DNA from: Amycolatopsis sp. CA-126428
Lineage (GTDB): Bacteria; Actinomycetota; Actinomycetes; Mycobacteriales; Pseudonocardiaceae
Assembly (NCBI RefSeq): GCF_002904335.1
Contig: NZ_PPHF01000082.1
Span: 1-64,000, forward strand
Direction of reading: 5' to 3'
DNA length: 64,000 nt
In this document: positions 55,084 to 64,000 of the stretch, in pieces
Layout of the letters: each line of letters begins with the position of its first letter
Position numbering within the stretch: position 1 is the first letter of the stretch
Program-made: the position numbers and the translations under genes
Notes under the pieces: model-generated
The model's input: the letters and a program-made list of their open reading frames with translations, nothing else
Told to the model about the DNA's origin: nothing
Database searches by the model: none

Positions 55084-55764
55084 TCATGGGCCCTCCCGCA
55101 GATCGGCGACGGAGTTTTCCCGGGTCAGGCCGTTCTCCTGGGCGAGGATCGCGGCCTGCACGCGGGAGCGCAGGTCGAGTTTGGCGAGCACGCGCGAGAC
55201 GTGCGTCTTCACCGTCGTCTCGCCGATGTACAGCCGGGTGCCGATCTGGGCGTTGGACAAACCCTCGCCCAGGCAGCCGAGCACCTCGCGCTCGCGCTCG
55301 GTGAGGTCGCCGAGGCCCTGGGGTGCCGGCGCCGGCTCCCGTCCCGACGCGGCGAAGGCGGTGATCACCCGCCGGGTGATCTGCGGAGCGAGCACGCCCT
55401 TTCCGGCCGCGACGAGCTTCACGGCCTCGATCAGCCGCGGTGCTTCGACCGACTTGAGCAGGAACCCGGCGGCGCCCGCCTGCAGCGTCCCGTCCACGTA
55501 CTCGTCGAGGTCGAACGTGGTCAGCACGAGCACCTGCGTGAGCCCTTCGGCGACCAGTTGCCGGGTGGCGGCGATGCCGTCGGTGCCCGGCATCCGGACG
55601 TCCATCAGGGTGACGTCCGGACGGAGGGCGCGTGCCTTCCGCACGGCGGCGGCGCCGTCGGCGGCTTCGCCCACGACCTCGATGCCCTCGGCGTGGTTGA
55701 GGATGGTGGTGAGCCCGAAGCGGATGGCTTCGTGGTCGTCGGCGATGAGAACGGTGACGGTCAT
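55084..55764 (-). CDS. NarL/LuxR-family response regulator
   Basis: 226 residues. Receiver domain: VLIADDHEAIRFGL, phospho-acceptor Asp in TLMDVRMPG (about 54), VLVLTTFD, AGFLLKS. LuxR HTH at the C-terminus (LTEREREVLGCLGEGLSNAQIGTRL, TTVKTHVSRVLAKL). Its ATG overlaps the stop of the histidine kinase gene, so kinase and regulator are one operon. Confidence 0.92.
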   Translation of the reverse strand: MTVTVLIADDHEAIRFGLTTILNHAEGIEVVGEAADGAAAVRKARALRPDVTLMDVRMPGTDGIAATRQLVAEGLTQVLVLTTFDLDEYVDGTLQAGAAGFLLKSVEAPRLIEAVKLVAAGKGVLAPQITRRVITAFAASGREPAPAPQGLGDLTEREREVLGCLGEGLSNAQIGTRLYIGETTVKTHVSRVLAKLDLRSRVQAAILAQENGLTRENSVADLREGP

Positions 55765-56924
55765 CGCTGGTCGCTCACCGGGAGGTCCGCGCGAACCAGC
55801 CAGCCCCCGTCGGCCGGGCCCGCGGTCAGCGTGCCGCCGACCGCGTCCGCGCGTTCGCGCATGTTCAGCAGACCGGCGCCGTCGGCGGGCTCGGTGTCGG
55901 CGTGGAAGACGTCGTTGCGGATCTCGACCTGCAGGACCTGGTCGACGAAGCAGACGTCGACGTCGACCCGGCCGCCGGGCGCGTGCTTGGCCGCGTTCGT
56001 CAGCGCCTCCTGCGCGATCCGGTACGCGGTCAGGTCGACCGCCGCCGGCAGCACCACGTCCACAGTGGACCCGACCGCGACGTCCAGCCCGCTCGCCCGC
56101 GCCGAATCCACCAGTTTGAGCAGTTCGGTGAGCCGGGCCGGCGCGGTCGTTTCCGCGGCTCCGCCGTCCGTTTTGAGCAGCCCGATCATCGTGCGCATCT
56201 CCTCCAGGGCGCTCACGCTGTTTTCCCGTACCGACCGCAGCACCGTCCTCGCCAGCTTCGGGTCGGGCATCGACAGCGCCGCCTCCGACTGGATCGCGAT
56301 GGCCGAAAGGTGCCCGGCGATGACGTCGTGCAGGTCACGCGCCATCCGCCCGCGCTCGGCGGCGACCGCGGCCCGCCGGTCCAGCTCCGCTATTTTCGCG
56401 AGCTGCCGGGCGTTCGCCCGCTCGGTTTCGGCGATGTCGCGTTGCTGCCGGACGTTCGTCGCCCACCACACCGGCATGACGGCGAAGGGCAGCACCGTCA
56501 CCGCGGCCAGCACCGCGGTGCGCCACTCGTGCGCGAGCACCAGTACGGCGACGAGCGCGCAGGGCACCGACAGCCCGGCGAGGCCGATCATCACCCGGCT
56601 CGTGCGCCGGGAGCCGTACAGCGTCGCCGCGTACAGGAAGTCGGTGTAGACGATCAGTGCCGGCAGCGACGCGCTGATCCAGACGTCCACCGCGAGCACC
56701 GCGGTGGCGATGATCAGTGCGCCCGGCACCCAGCGGCGCAGCATCGCCAGGCCGCAGAGCACGGTGAGTTCGATCAGCCGCACCCACAGCGGCGCGTCGT
56801 CGTGGGCGCCCAGCATCCGGTGGTTGCCGGTGGCGTAGATGCCGAAGCCGACCGCCCAGGTGGCGAGGGCGATCAGGGCGTCCTGCTGCCACACCGGGAG
56901 TGAGCGGAGGCGGGGGAACTGCAT
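55761..56924 (-). CDS. Sensor histidine kinase (HisKA_3, NarX/DesK-like)
   Basis: 387 residues. Five to six helices in the N-terminal half (about 14-150) form a membrane sensor without a large outer domain. HisKA_3: ERGRMARDLHDVIAGHLSAIAIQ with phospho-His (about 196). HATPase_c: AYRIAQEALTNAAKHAPGG (N box) and GAGLLNMRERADAVGG (G box). Pairs with the downstream response regulator. TCCACAGTGGA at 56059-56069 encodes S-T-V-D. Signal unknown. Confidence 0.9.
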   Translation of the reverse strand: MQFPRLRSLPVWQQDALIALATWAVGFGIYATGNHRMLGAHDDAPLWVRLIELTVLCGLAMLRRWVPGALIIATAVLAVDVWISASLPALIVYTDFLYAATLYGSRRTSRVMIGLAGLSVPCALVAVLVLAHEWRTAVLAAVTVLPFAVMPVWWATNVRQQRDIAETERANARQLAKIAELDRRAAVAAERGRMARDLHDVIAGHLSAIAIQSEAALSMPDPKLARTVLRSVRENSVSALEEMRTMIGLLKTDGGAAETTAPARLTELLKLVDSARASGLDVAVGSTVDVVLPAAVDLTAYRIAQEALTNAAKHAPGGRVDVDVCFVDQVLQVEIRNDVFHADTEPADGAGLLNMRERADAVGGTLTAGPADGGWLVRADLPVSDQR

Positions 56925-57033
56925 GTGACCATCCCAGCACACCGGGTGCCCGGTGTGCGTCCTACGAAGTGATGATGCCTGGTCCTCCTCTTCGCCGACG
57001 CGGCCGGCCGGGCGCGGGGGAGAGCGTGGAGAG

Positions 57034-57606
57034 GTGGACGAAATCGGGAAGTTCATCGCGGAGAACCCGACGGCCGCCGTCATCGCGGCGGGCGAGGCCG
57101 GGTTCTGGGTGCTCATCGCGGCGGGGCTCGCCGTGCGGTACGGCCTGCGTGCGCGGCGGACGTCGGCGGTGCTGCTCGCGCTGGTACCGCTGATCGACGT
57201 CGTGGTGCTGGTGGCGGCCACCGCCGACCTGGCCGGCGGCGCGAAGGCGAACTCCACGCACGGTCTCGCGGCGGTGTACCTCGGGTTCAGCGTGGTGTTC
57301 GGGCCGAGCCTGGTCCGCTGGGCCGACGTGCGGTTCGCGCACCGCTTCGCCGGCGGCCCGGCGCCACCGAAGCGGGAGGGGAAGGAGAGGCTGCACCACG
57401 AGTGGAGGGAGTTCGCGAAGTGCCTGCTGGCCTGCGGAATCGCGGCGGCGGCCCTGCTGGCGGCGATCTTCGCGATCGGCACGCCGGAGCAGGTCGCGCC
57501 GCTGTGGGACTGGTTCCCCCGGCTGGGCGCCGTGTCGGCGATCTGGCTGGTCACGGGGCCGGTCTGGGAGGAGCTGTCCGGTACGCGGGCGAAGGTGCGG
57601 CGGTGA
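57034..57606 (+). CDS. Integral membrane protein, unknown function
   Basis: 190 residues from GTG 57034. About five helices: AAVIAAGEAGFWVLIAAGLAV, TSAVLLALVPLIDVVVLVAATADLAG, GLAAVYLGFSVVFGPSLVRW, ECLLACGIAAAALLAAIFAIG-like and LGAVSAIWLVTGPVW. Conserved type in actinobacteria without known role. Divergent from the histidine kinase (109 bp), so it could be a target of that system. Confidence 0.75.
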   Translation: MDEIGKFIAENPTAAVIAAGEAGFWVLIAAGLAVRYGLRARRTSAVLLALVPLIDVVVLVAATADLAGGAKANSTHGLAAVYLGFSVVFGPSLVRWADVRFAHRFAGGPAPPKREGKERLHHEWREFAKCLLACGIAAAALLAAIFAIGTPEQVAPLWDWFPRLGAVSAIWLVTGPVWEELSGTRAKVRR

Positions 57607-57916
57607 TCGGGTTGGCCGGAGGCGCCGGCGGGCTGGGAGGAAGGGGTTGTGACGATCGGGCTGGTTGGTGGGCGTGCTGTTCGGCCGGAGGGAGGAGTGC
57701 GGCGGTAGTCAGCTGCTCGAGAGCGTGCGATTGGCCAGCAGGCGGCCACGCGCCCCAGAGGGTGAGCCGCCCGCGAACCGCGGCCGGACAAGGGCCACAG
57801 GGGGCCGGGGGAGGGCGGCGGGAGCGGCCGGGGGACTGCCGCTCCCGCCGCGGGCGCCGGGAGTGACGTCGCCCGTGCAGATGGCGGGAACGGCCGGGCA
57901 CCGGAATGCTGGTGCC
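57607..57916. other. 310-bp gap before malQ
   Basis: The malQ frame stays open upstream to 57665 but the translated extension is low-complexity Arg/Gly/Pro and unlike MalQ. No terminator, operator or RNA motif was recognised. Confidence 0.6.
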
Positions 57917-59872
57917 GTGCCCGAAGAGATCCCCGCCCGCAGCCCCCTGCACGAGCTCGCCGACCTCCACGGGGTTGCCACCCGGTACCAGAACGCCGAT
58001 CGGGTCTGGGTCGACGTGGACGACGAGGTCGTCGTCGCCGTCCTCGGACAGTTCGGGGTCGATGCGACCAGTGACCCCGCCATCGCCGCCGCTCTCACCG
58101 CCGCGCGGGAAGCGCCGGCCGCGCTGCCGCCGACCATCGTCGTGCGGGAGGGCACCGGCAAAGCGCTGGGTGTCGAGGCCGAGGTCGTCCTCGAAGACGG
58201 GACGCGGCGGCGGGTCGATGGGGAACTGCCCGCGGACCTGCCGCTCGGGTGGCACCGGGTCGTCACCGCCGAGCAGGACGTCGTTCTGGCCGTGGTGCCG
58301 GCGAAGCTGCCGCAAGTCACTCCCGCCTGGGGGTGGATGCTGCAGCTCTACGCCCTGCACTCGGCCGGGTCCTGGGGCATCGGCGACTACGCCGACCTCG
58401 CCACCTTCGCCGCCCGGTCGGCCGCGGAACTGGACGCCGGCGTGCTGCTGGTGAACCCGGTGCAGGCGATCAGCCCCGCGCACCCGATCGAACGGTCGCC
58501 GTACTCGCCGGCGAGCCGGCGGTTCGCCAACCCCGTCTACCTGCGCGTCACCGCCACCGAGACGTTCGAGCAAGCCGATGAGGCGACCCGGGCGGTCGTC
58601 GAGTCCCTGGCCCCGGACCGCGAAGGCGAACTGATCGACTACGACGCCGTCTGGACCGCCAAGCGGGCCGCGCTCGAGCTGCTGTGGCCGCACCGCGTCG
58701 AAGCGGTGCCCGAGGACGGGGACCTGCTCGGCTTCGCCCTCTTCTGCGCCCTCGCCGAGCTGCACGGCGCCGACTGGCGGGAGTGGCCCGAGGACCTGCG
58801 CGACCCGGCCGGACCGGCCACCGCGAAGGCGCGCGAGGAGCTCAAGGACCGCGTCGCCTTCCACGCCTGGCTTCAGCACCTCTGCCGGGTCCAGCTGGAG
58901 GCGGCGCGGAGAGCCGCGCGCGAGGCCGGGATGAACGTCGGGATCGTGCACGACCTGCCGGTCGGGGTGCACCCCGGCGGGGCGGACACGTGGGCGCTCA
59001 AAGACGTCTTCGCCGCCGATGTCCGGGTCGGCGCTCCGCCGGACGCCTTCAACCAGCAGGGACAGGACTGGAACCTGCCGCCGTGGCGGCCGGACAGGCT
59101 GGCCGAGGCCGGGTACGCGCCGTTCCGGGACGTCATCCGAGGCGTCCTGCGGTTCGCCGACGGCATCCGCGTCGACCACATCGCCGGCCTGTGGCGGCTG
59201 TGGTGGATCCCGCCGGGCGAGCCCGCGCACCGCGGCACGTACGTCCACTACGACGCCGAAGCCATGGTCGGCGTGCTCGCGCTCGAAGCGCACCGCGCCG
59301 GCGCCGTCGTCGTGGGGGAGGACCTCGGGACCGTCGAGGAGGTCGTCACCGACACCATGCACGAACGGGGGATGCTCAGCTCGGCCGTGCTGTGGTTCGA
59401 GCGGGACTGGGACGCGCCCGGCCAGCCGTTCACGCCGCCGGACAGCTGGGACCCGGACGCCATGGCCAGCATCTCCACGCACGACCTGCCCACGGTCTCG
59501 GGCTGGCTGAAGAGCGAGCACGTCCGGGTCCGGGCCGAGCTCGGGCTGCTGGACCGCGGGGTCGAAGCCGAGGAAGAAGCGGCCGCCGGGGAGCGCAAGG
59601 CGCTGCTGGAACTCGTTGCGCGGGAAGGGATTCCGGCCGACGACCCGGTCGTCGCGCTGCACACCCTGCTCGCGAGGGCCGCTTCGCGGCTCGTGCTGAC
59701 CTCGCCGGCCGACGTCGCGGGCCAGGTGCGGCAGCCGAATCTGCCCGGAACGGTCGACCAGTACCCTAACTGGCGGATTCGCCTGCCCGTCAGCGTGGAC
59801 GGCTTCTTCACCGCGCAGGGGGTCCGCGCAGCGGTCGCACCGCTGGCGGCGGCCCGGCCGCTGCCCCGGTAA
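57917..59872 (+). CDS. malQ: 4-alpha-glucanotransferase (amylomaltase)
   Basis: 651 residues from GTG 57917. GH77: N-terminal extension (LHELADLHGVATRY), LYALHSAGSWGIGDYADLATF, SPYSPASRRFANPVYL, catalytic region FADGIRVDHIAGLWRLWWIP (nucleophile Asp), VVGEDLGTVEEVV (acid/base Glu), STHDLPTVSGW. It transfers maltooligosaccharide segments, feeding glycogen/maltodextrin use. 72 bp before glgX in the same direction. GTG 57917 is chosen because MalQ-like sequence begins there. Confidence 0.92.
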   Translation: MPEEIPARSPLHELADLHGVATRYQNADRVWVDVDDEVVVAVLGQFGVDATSDPAIAAALTAAREAPAALPPTIVVREGTGKALGVEAEVVLEDGTRRRVDGELPADLPLGWHRVVTAEQDVVLAVVPAKLPQVTPAWGWMLQLYALHSAGSWGIGDYADLATFAARSAAELDAGVLLVNPVQAISPAHPIERSPYSPASRRFANPVYLRVTATETFEQADEATRAVVESLAPDREGELIDYDAVWTAKRAALELLWPHRVEAVPEDGDLLGFALFCALAELHGADWREWPEDLRDPAGPATAKAREELKDRVAFHAWLQHLCRVQLEAARRAAREAGMNVGIVHDLPVGVHPGGADTWALKDVFAADVRVGAPPDAFNQQGQDWNLPPWRPDRLAEAGYAPFRDVIRGVLRFADGIRVDHIAGLWRLWWIPPGEPAHRGTYVHYDAEAMVGVLALEAHRAGAVVVGEDLGTVEEVVTDTMHERGMLSSAVLWFERDWDAPGQPFTPPDSWDPDAMASISTHDLPTVSGWLKSEHVRVRAELGLLDRGVEAEEEAAAGERKALLELVAREGIPADDPVVALHTLLARAASRLVLTSPADVAGQVRQPNLPGTVDQYPNWRIRLPVSVDGFFTAQGVRAAVAPLAAARPLPR

Positions 59873-59944
59873 CGACCACACCGTCGCGCGCGACCCCCGA
59901 TACGCGGACGCCACCGGCACGACCCAAGCTCGAGGAGAAACCCA

Positions 59945-62071
59945 GTGCGGCCCTGGCCCGGAACGCCCTACCCGCTCGGCGCCACCTACGACGGAGTCGG
60001 GACGAACTTCGCCCTGTTCTCCGAGGTGGCCGAGCGCGTCGAACTGTGCCTGTTCGACGCCGAGGGCAAGGAGACACGCCACGCGCTCGAAGAGGTCGAC
60101 GGCTTCGTCCACCACGGCTACCTGCTCAACGTCGGCCCCGGCCAGCGCTACGGGTTCCGGGTGCACGGCCCGTACGACCCGAAGCGCGGCCTGCGCTGCA
60201 ACCCGAACAAGCTGCTCATCGACCCGTACGCGAAGGCCGTCTCGCACGGCGTGAAGTGGGACGAGTCGCTGTTCGGCTACCAGTTCGACAACCCGGACGA
60301 GCGCAACGACGCCGACAGCGCCGGCCGCGTGCCGTATTCGCTGGTGGCGAACCCGTTCTTCGACTGGGGCAACGACCGGCAGCCGAAGCGGCCGTACAAC
60401 GAGACGGTCATCTACGAAGCCCACGTCAAGGGCATGACCGTGCATCACCCGTTCGTGCCTGAAGCGCTGCGGGGCACGTACGCCGGCCTCGCGCACCCCG
60501 CCGTCGTCGAGCACCTGCAGAAACTCGGCGTGACCGCCGTCGAACTGCTGCCGGTGCACCAGTTCGTCACCGACCACGGCCTGGCCGAAAAGGGCCTGAC
60601 GAACTACTGGGGCTACAACACGATCGGGTACTTCGCGCCCCACGACTCCTACTCGGCGGTGCCCGGGGAGGGCGGCCAGGTCCAGGAGTTCAAGGGCATG
60701 GTCAAGGCCTTCCACGAGGCGGGCATCGAAGTGATCCTCGACGTGGTTTACAACCACACCGCCGAGGGCAACCACCTCGGGCCGACCCTGTCGATGCGCG
60801 GCATCGACAACGAGGCCTACTACCGGCTGGTCGAGGGGGAGCCCGAGTACTACATGGACTACACCGGCACCGGGAACTCGCTGAACGTGCGCAACCCGCA
60901 CACCCTGCAGCTGATCATGGACTCGCTGCGGTACTGGGTGACGGAGATGCACGTCGACGGCTTCCGGTTCGACCTCGCCTCCGCGCTGGCGCGCGAGTTC
61001 TACGACGTCGACCGGCTGTCGACCTTCTTCGACCTGGTGCAGCAGGACCCGATCGTCAGCCAGGTGAAGCTGATCGCCGAGCCGTGGGACGTCGGCCCGG
61101 GTGGCTACCAGGTCGGCAACTTCCCGCCGCTGTGGACGGAGTGGAACGGGCAGTTCCGCGACACCGTCCGCGACTTCTGGCGCGGCGAGCCCTCGACGCT
61201 GGGCGAGTTCGCCTCGCGCATCACCGGCTCGTCGGACCTCTACCAGGACGACGGCCGCCGCCCCTTCGCGTCGATCAACTTCGTCACCGCGCACGACGGT
61301 TTCACGCTGCGGGACCTGGTGTCCTACAACGAAAAGCACAACGGGGCCAACGGCGAGGACGGCCGCGACGGCGCCGACGACAACCGGTCGTGGAACTGCG
61401 GCGTCGAGGGCGACACCGACGATCCCGAGGTGCTGACCCTGCGCGTCCGGCAGCAGCGGAACATGCTGGCCACGCTGCTGCTGTCCCAAGGCGTGCCGAT
61501 GATCCTGCACGGCGACGAGTTCGGCCGCACCCAGCAGGGCAACAACAACGTCTACTGCCAGGACTCGGAACTGTCCTGGATGGACTGGGAACTGGCCAAG
61601 GAGAACGCGGACCTGGTCAAGTTCACCGGCGGGCTGAGCGCGTTCCGGCACCGGCACCCGGTCTTCCGCCGCCGCCGCTTCTTCCAGGGCGGCCCGGTCG
61701 GCAAGGGCGAGAAGCTCGGCGACATCGCCTGGTTCACCCCGGCCGGCGAGGAGATGACCGAGCAGAACTGGGACGACGGCTTCGGCAAGGCGGTCGTCGT
61801 CTTCCTCAACGGCAAGGCGATCCCCGACCTCGACCAGCGCGGGATGAAGGTCGAGGACGACTCGTTCCTGCTCGCCTTCAACGCCCACTACGAGGACATC
61901 GACGCCACGCTCCCGGGCAACGGCTACGGGGAGAGCTGGACCGTCGTGGTCGACACCGCGACCGGGGAGGTGGAGCCCGCCGACGCGAAGCCGATCGAAG
62001 GCGGCGGCCGGCTCACCCTCCCCGCCCGGTCCCTGATCGTGCTGCAACGGACGGAGACGGAAGCCGAATGA
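59945..62071 (+). CDS. glgX: Glycogen debranching enzyme GlgX/TreX
   Basis: 708 residues from GTG with GAGGAG upstream. N-terminal CBM48 (TPYPLGATYDGVGTNFALFSEVAERVELCLFD), then GH13_11: VILDVVYNHTAEGN, DGFRFDLASALARE (nucleophile Asp), LIAEPWDVGPGGYQVG (acid/base Glu), FVTAHDGFTLRDLVSYNEKHN (stabilising Asp). Debranches glycogen to linear maltooligosaccharides for TreY/TreZ. The stop overlaps the treY ATG (ATGA). Confidence 0.94.
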   Translation: MRPWPGTPYPLGATYDGVGTNFALFSEVAERVELCLFDAEGKETRHALEEVDGFVHHGYLLNVGPGQRYGFRVHGPYDPKRGLRCNPNKLLIDPYAKAVSHGVKWDESLFGYQFDNPDERNDADSAGRVPYSLVANPFFDWGNDRQPKRPYNETVIYEAHVKGMTVHHPFVPEALRGTYAGLAHPAVVEHLQKLGVTAVELLPVHQFVTDHGLAEKGLTNYWGYNTIGYFAPHDSYSAVPGEGGQVQEFKGMVKAFHEAGIEVILDVVYNHTAEGNHLGPTLSMRGIDNEAYYRLVEGEPEYYMDYTGTGNSLNVRNPHTLQLIMDSLRYWVTEMHVDGFRFDLASALAREFYDVDRLSTFFDLVQQDPIVSQVKLIAEPWDVGPGGYQVGNFPPLWTEWNGQFRDTVRDFWRGEPSTLGEFASRITGSSDLYQDDGRRPFASINFVTAHDGFTLRDLVSYNEKHNGANGEDGRDGADDNRSWNCGVEGDTDDPEVLTLRVRQQRNMLATLLLSQGVPMILHGDEFGRTQQGNNNVYCQDSELSWMDWELAKENADLVKFTGGLSAFRHRHPVFRRRRFFQGGPVGKGEKLGDIAWFTPAGEEMTEQNWDDGFGKAVVVFLNGKAIPDLDQRGMKVEDDSFLLAFNAHYEDIDATLPGNGYGESWTVVVDTATGEVEPADAKPIEGGGRLTLPARSLIVLQRTETEAE

Positions 62072-64000
62072 CGGTGCCGGAGTCGACCTACCGGGTGCAG
62101 CTGCGCCCGGAGTTCACCTTCGCCGACGCGGCCGGCATCGCCGGCTACCTGCGTGACCTCGGCATCGGCGCGCTGTACGCGTCGCCGGTGCTGGACGCGG
62201 CGCCGGGCTCGACGCACGGCTACGACGTCGTCGACCCGACCCGCGCGCGGCCCGCGCTCGGCGGCGAGGCCGCGCGCCAGGAGCTCTCGGCGCTGCTGAA
62301 GGAGCTCGGGCTGGGCCTGGTGGTGGACATCGTGCCGAACCACATGTCGGTCGAGGTGCCGAAGGCGAACCGCTGGTGGTGGGACGTGCTCGAGCACGGC
62401 CGCGACTCGGAGTACGCGTCCTTCTTCGACATCGACTGGGACCGCGGCCCGATCCTGCTGCCGGTCCTGGGCGACGATGACGCTGTCTCGGAACTGTCGG
62501 TCGAAGGCGACGAGCTGGTCTACTACGACCACCGGTTCCCGATCGCCCCCGGCACGGGAACCGGGACGCCGCAGGAGATCCACGAGCGCCAGCACTACCG
62601 CCTGGCCGGCTGGCGCCGCGGCAACGCCGAGCTGACCTACCGCCGGTTCTTCGACATCACGACCTTGGCCGCGGTCCGCGTCGAAGACCCGAAGGTGTTC
62701 GCCGAGACGCACGGCGAGGTGCTGCGCTGGGTCGCCGACGGCGACGTCACCGGCCTGCGCGTCGACCACCCGGACGGCCTGGCCGACCCGGGCGGCTACT
62801 TCCGGCGGCTGCGCGAGAACGCGCCGAACGCGTGGATCGTGGCCGAAAAGATCCTGCACCCGGGCGAGCCGCTGCCGCAGAGCTGGCCGGTCGACGGCAC
62901 CACCGGCTACGACGCTCTGCGCGAGATCGCCGGCGTCTTCATCGACCCGCAGGGCGAGCCGGACTTCACCGCGCTGGCGAACGAACTGGGCGTGAAGACC
63001 GGGTACCACCGCGTCGAGGCCGAGGCCCGGCGCCTGGTCACCGACCGCATCCTGGTCGCCGAGGTCCGGCGGATCGCCGCGCTGCTGCCCGACATCGACC
63101 CCGAGCAGGCCCGGCAGGCGGTGGCCGAGACGATGGTCGCCTTCCCCGTCTACCGCTCCTACCTCCCCGAAGGCGCGGACCACTGGACGGCCGCGATCGC
63201 CGGGGCCCGGCAGGCGCGGCCCGACCTCGCCGACGCGCTGATCATCCTCGACGCCTACGTCCGCAAGAACCCGGAAAGCGAGCTGGCCACCCGGCTCCAG
63301 CAGACCTCCGGCATGGTCGTGGCGAAGGGCACCGAGGACACGACCTTCTACCGCTACACCCGCTTCGCCGCGCTCAACGAGGTCGGCGGCAACCCGGACC
63401 GGTTCGGCCTCGGCGTCGAGGAGTTCCACCGGCTGGCCGCCGAGCGCGAGGCCGGCTACCCGGCCGCGATGACGACGCTGACCACGCACGACACCAAGCG
63501 CTCCGAGGACACCCGCGCCCGGATGGCGGTACTGGCCGAAGTCCCCGGCGAGTTCGCCCAGGCCGTCCGCCGGTGGACCGCCCGGCGGGGGATCGACGAG
63601 CCGTCGCTCAACCTGCTGGCCTGGCAGACGCTGGTGTCGACCTGGCCGATCGAGCCGGCCCGGCTGCGGGACTACCTCGACAAGGCGGCGAAGGAGGCCA
63701 AGCTCCGGACCAGCTGGACCGACCACGACGAGGCCTTCGAGGCCGATGTCGCCGCGTGGCCCGAAGACGTCATGAACGATGCCGAGCTCGCGGCGGACGT
63801 CGAGGCGTTCGTCCAGCGCATCGAGGGCCCCGGTTACGCGAACTCGCTCGGCCAGAAGCTCGTCCAGCTCACCGCGCCCGGTGTCCCGGACGTCTACCAG
63901 GGCACCGAGCTGTGGGACTTCTCGCTGGTCGACCCGGACAACCGCCGCCCGGTGGACTACGCACTGCGTCGCGAGCTGCTGGCCCGGATCGCCGACGGCG
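62068..64000 (+). CDS. treY: Maltooligosyl trehalose synthase TreY, 5' part (runs past window end)
   Basis: At least 644 codons, open at the window end. GH13_26: STYRVQLRPEFTFADAAGIAGYLRDLGIGALYASP, VVDIVPNHMSV, DVTGLRVDHPDGLADPGGY (nucleophile Asp), WIVAEKILHPGE (acid/base Glu). It turns the reducing end of maltooligosaccharides into trehalose; TreZ, which releases trehalose, is expected just downstream. Start overlaps the glgX stop, so debranching and trehalose formation are co-translated. Confidence 0.94.
   Translation, partial: MTVPESTYRVQLRPEFTFADAAGIAGYLRDLGIGALYASPVLDAAPGSTHGYDVVDPTRARPALGGEAARQELSALLKELGLGLVVDIVPNHMSVEVPKANRWWWDVLEHGRDSEYASFFDIDWDRGPILLPVLGDDDAVSELSVEGDELVYYDHRFPIAPGTGTGTPQEIHERQHYRLAGWRRGNAELTYRRFFDITTLAAVRVEDPKVFAETHGEVLRWVADGDVTGLRVDHPDGLADPGGYFRRLRENAPNAWIVAEKILHPGEPLPQSWPVDGTTGYDALREIAGVFIDPQGEPDFTALANELGVKTGYHRVEAEARRLVTDRILVAEVRRIAALLPDIDPEQARQAVAETMVAFPVYRSYLPEGADHWTAAIAGARQARPDLADALIILDAYVRKNPESELATRLQQTSGMVVAKGTEDTTFYRYTRFAALNEVGGNPDRFGLGVEEFHRLAAEREAGYPAAMTTLTTHDTKRSEDTRARMAVLAEVPGEFAQAVRRWTARRGIDEPSLNLLAWQTLVSTWPIEPARLRDYLDKAAKEAKLRTSWTDHDEAFEADVAAWPEDVMNDAELAADVEAFVQRIEGPGYANSLGQKLVQLTAPGVPDVYQGTELWDFSLVDPDNRRPVDYALRRELLARIADG

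Noticed and set aside
57551-62047. 1498-codon minus-strand frame antisense to malQ and glgX
   Set aside because: Antisense shadow; the plus-strand proteins are unambiguous.

Overview
The window is very GC-rich actinobacterial chromosome. GTG and TTG starts are common, genes are often joined by 4-bp ATGA/GTGA overlaps, and the sigma factor is closest to mycobacterial SigB. Gene content (sterol side-chain genes under KstR-like boxes, xylFGH beside a ROK regulator, many secreted lipoproteins) fits the Pseudonocardiaceae, most likely Amycolatopsis or a close relative. The genus is an inference from memory of gene families; no database was searched. I see no tRNA, rRNA, CRISPR array, transposase or prophage.

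Layout. 1-1.7 kb: end of a DUF1996 protein and a two-repeat lipoprotein. 1.7-2.45 kb: a non-coding block with four hairpins sharing one loop sequence plus a 21-bp tandem array. 2.4-7.6 kb: an Lrp/AsnC regulator divergent from a peptidase/permease/amidohydrolase operon. 7.6-20.8 kb: sterol side-chain degradation genes (fadA5, cyp125, ltp3, ltp4, a double OB-fold protein, echA19, fadD19, a nitronate monooxygenase-like oxidoreductase) with KstR-like boxes at the divergent promoters, interrupted by a few unrelated genes. 20.8-25.9 kb: secreted trypsin, an amino-acid permease with a GntR regulator, two paralogous lipoproteins behind ECF-type promoters, and a secreted protein. 25.9-31.6 kb: class I fumarase, sigB, dtd and a methyltransferase. 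31.6-44.2 kb: M20 amidohydrolase, psuGK, HD and Spo0M proteins, small DUF3099/DUF3039 proteins, an RND permease, a second YihY protein and a helicase. 44.2-49.4 kb: xylFGH and a Rok7B7-like ROK regulator with a perfect inverted-repeat operator upstream. 49.5-57.6 kb: a small zinc-ribbon protein, an EamA exporter, a pair of DnaA boxes, a glutamine-synthetase-like ligase beside a C39-like cysteine-protease-fold protein, an APC permease and a two-component system. 57.9-64 kb: malQ, glgX and treY (cut by the window end), i.e. glycogen debranching and trehalose synthesis.

Working together. The sterol genes form a coherent module. FadD19 activates the side chain, CYP125 oxidises its terminus, EchA19 and FadA5 carry out beta-oxidation steps, and Ltp3/Ltp4 with the OB-fold protein are the probable aldolase partners for C24-branched (plant sterol) side chains. 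The ring-degradation genes are not in this window.

The most unusual content is non-coding. It comprises (i) a hairpin family with covarying stems and an invariant C-rich loop, (ii) three arrays of related 21-bp repeats, (iii) an over-represented near-palindrome TCCACAGTGGA that forces rare codons inside genes, and (iv) a palindromic hairpin family that carries the stop codons of the genes it ends.
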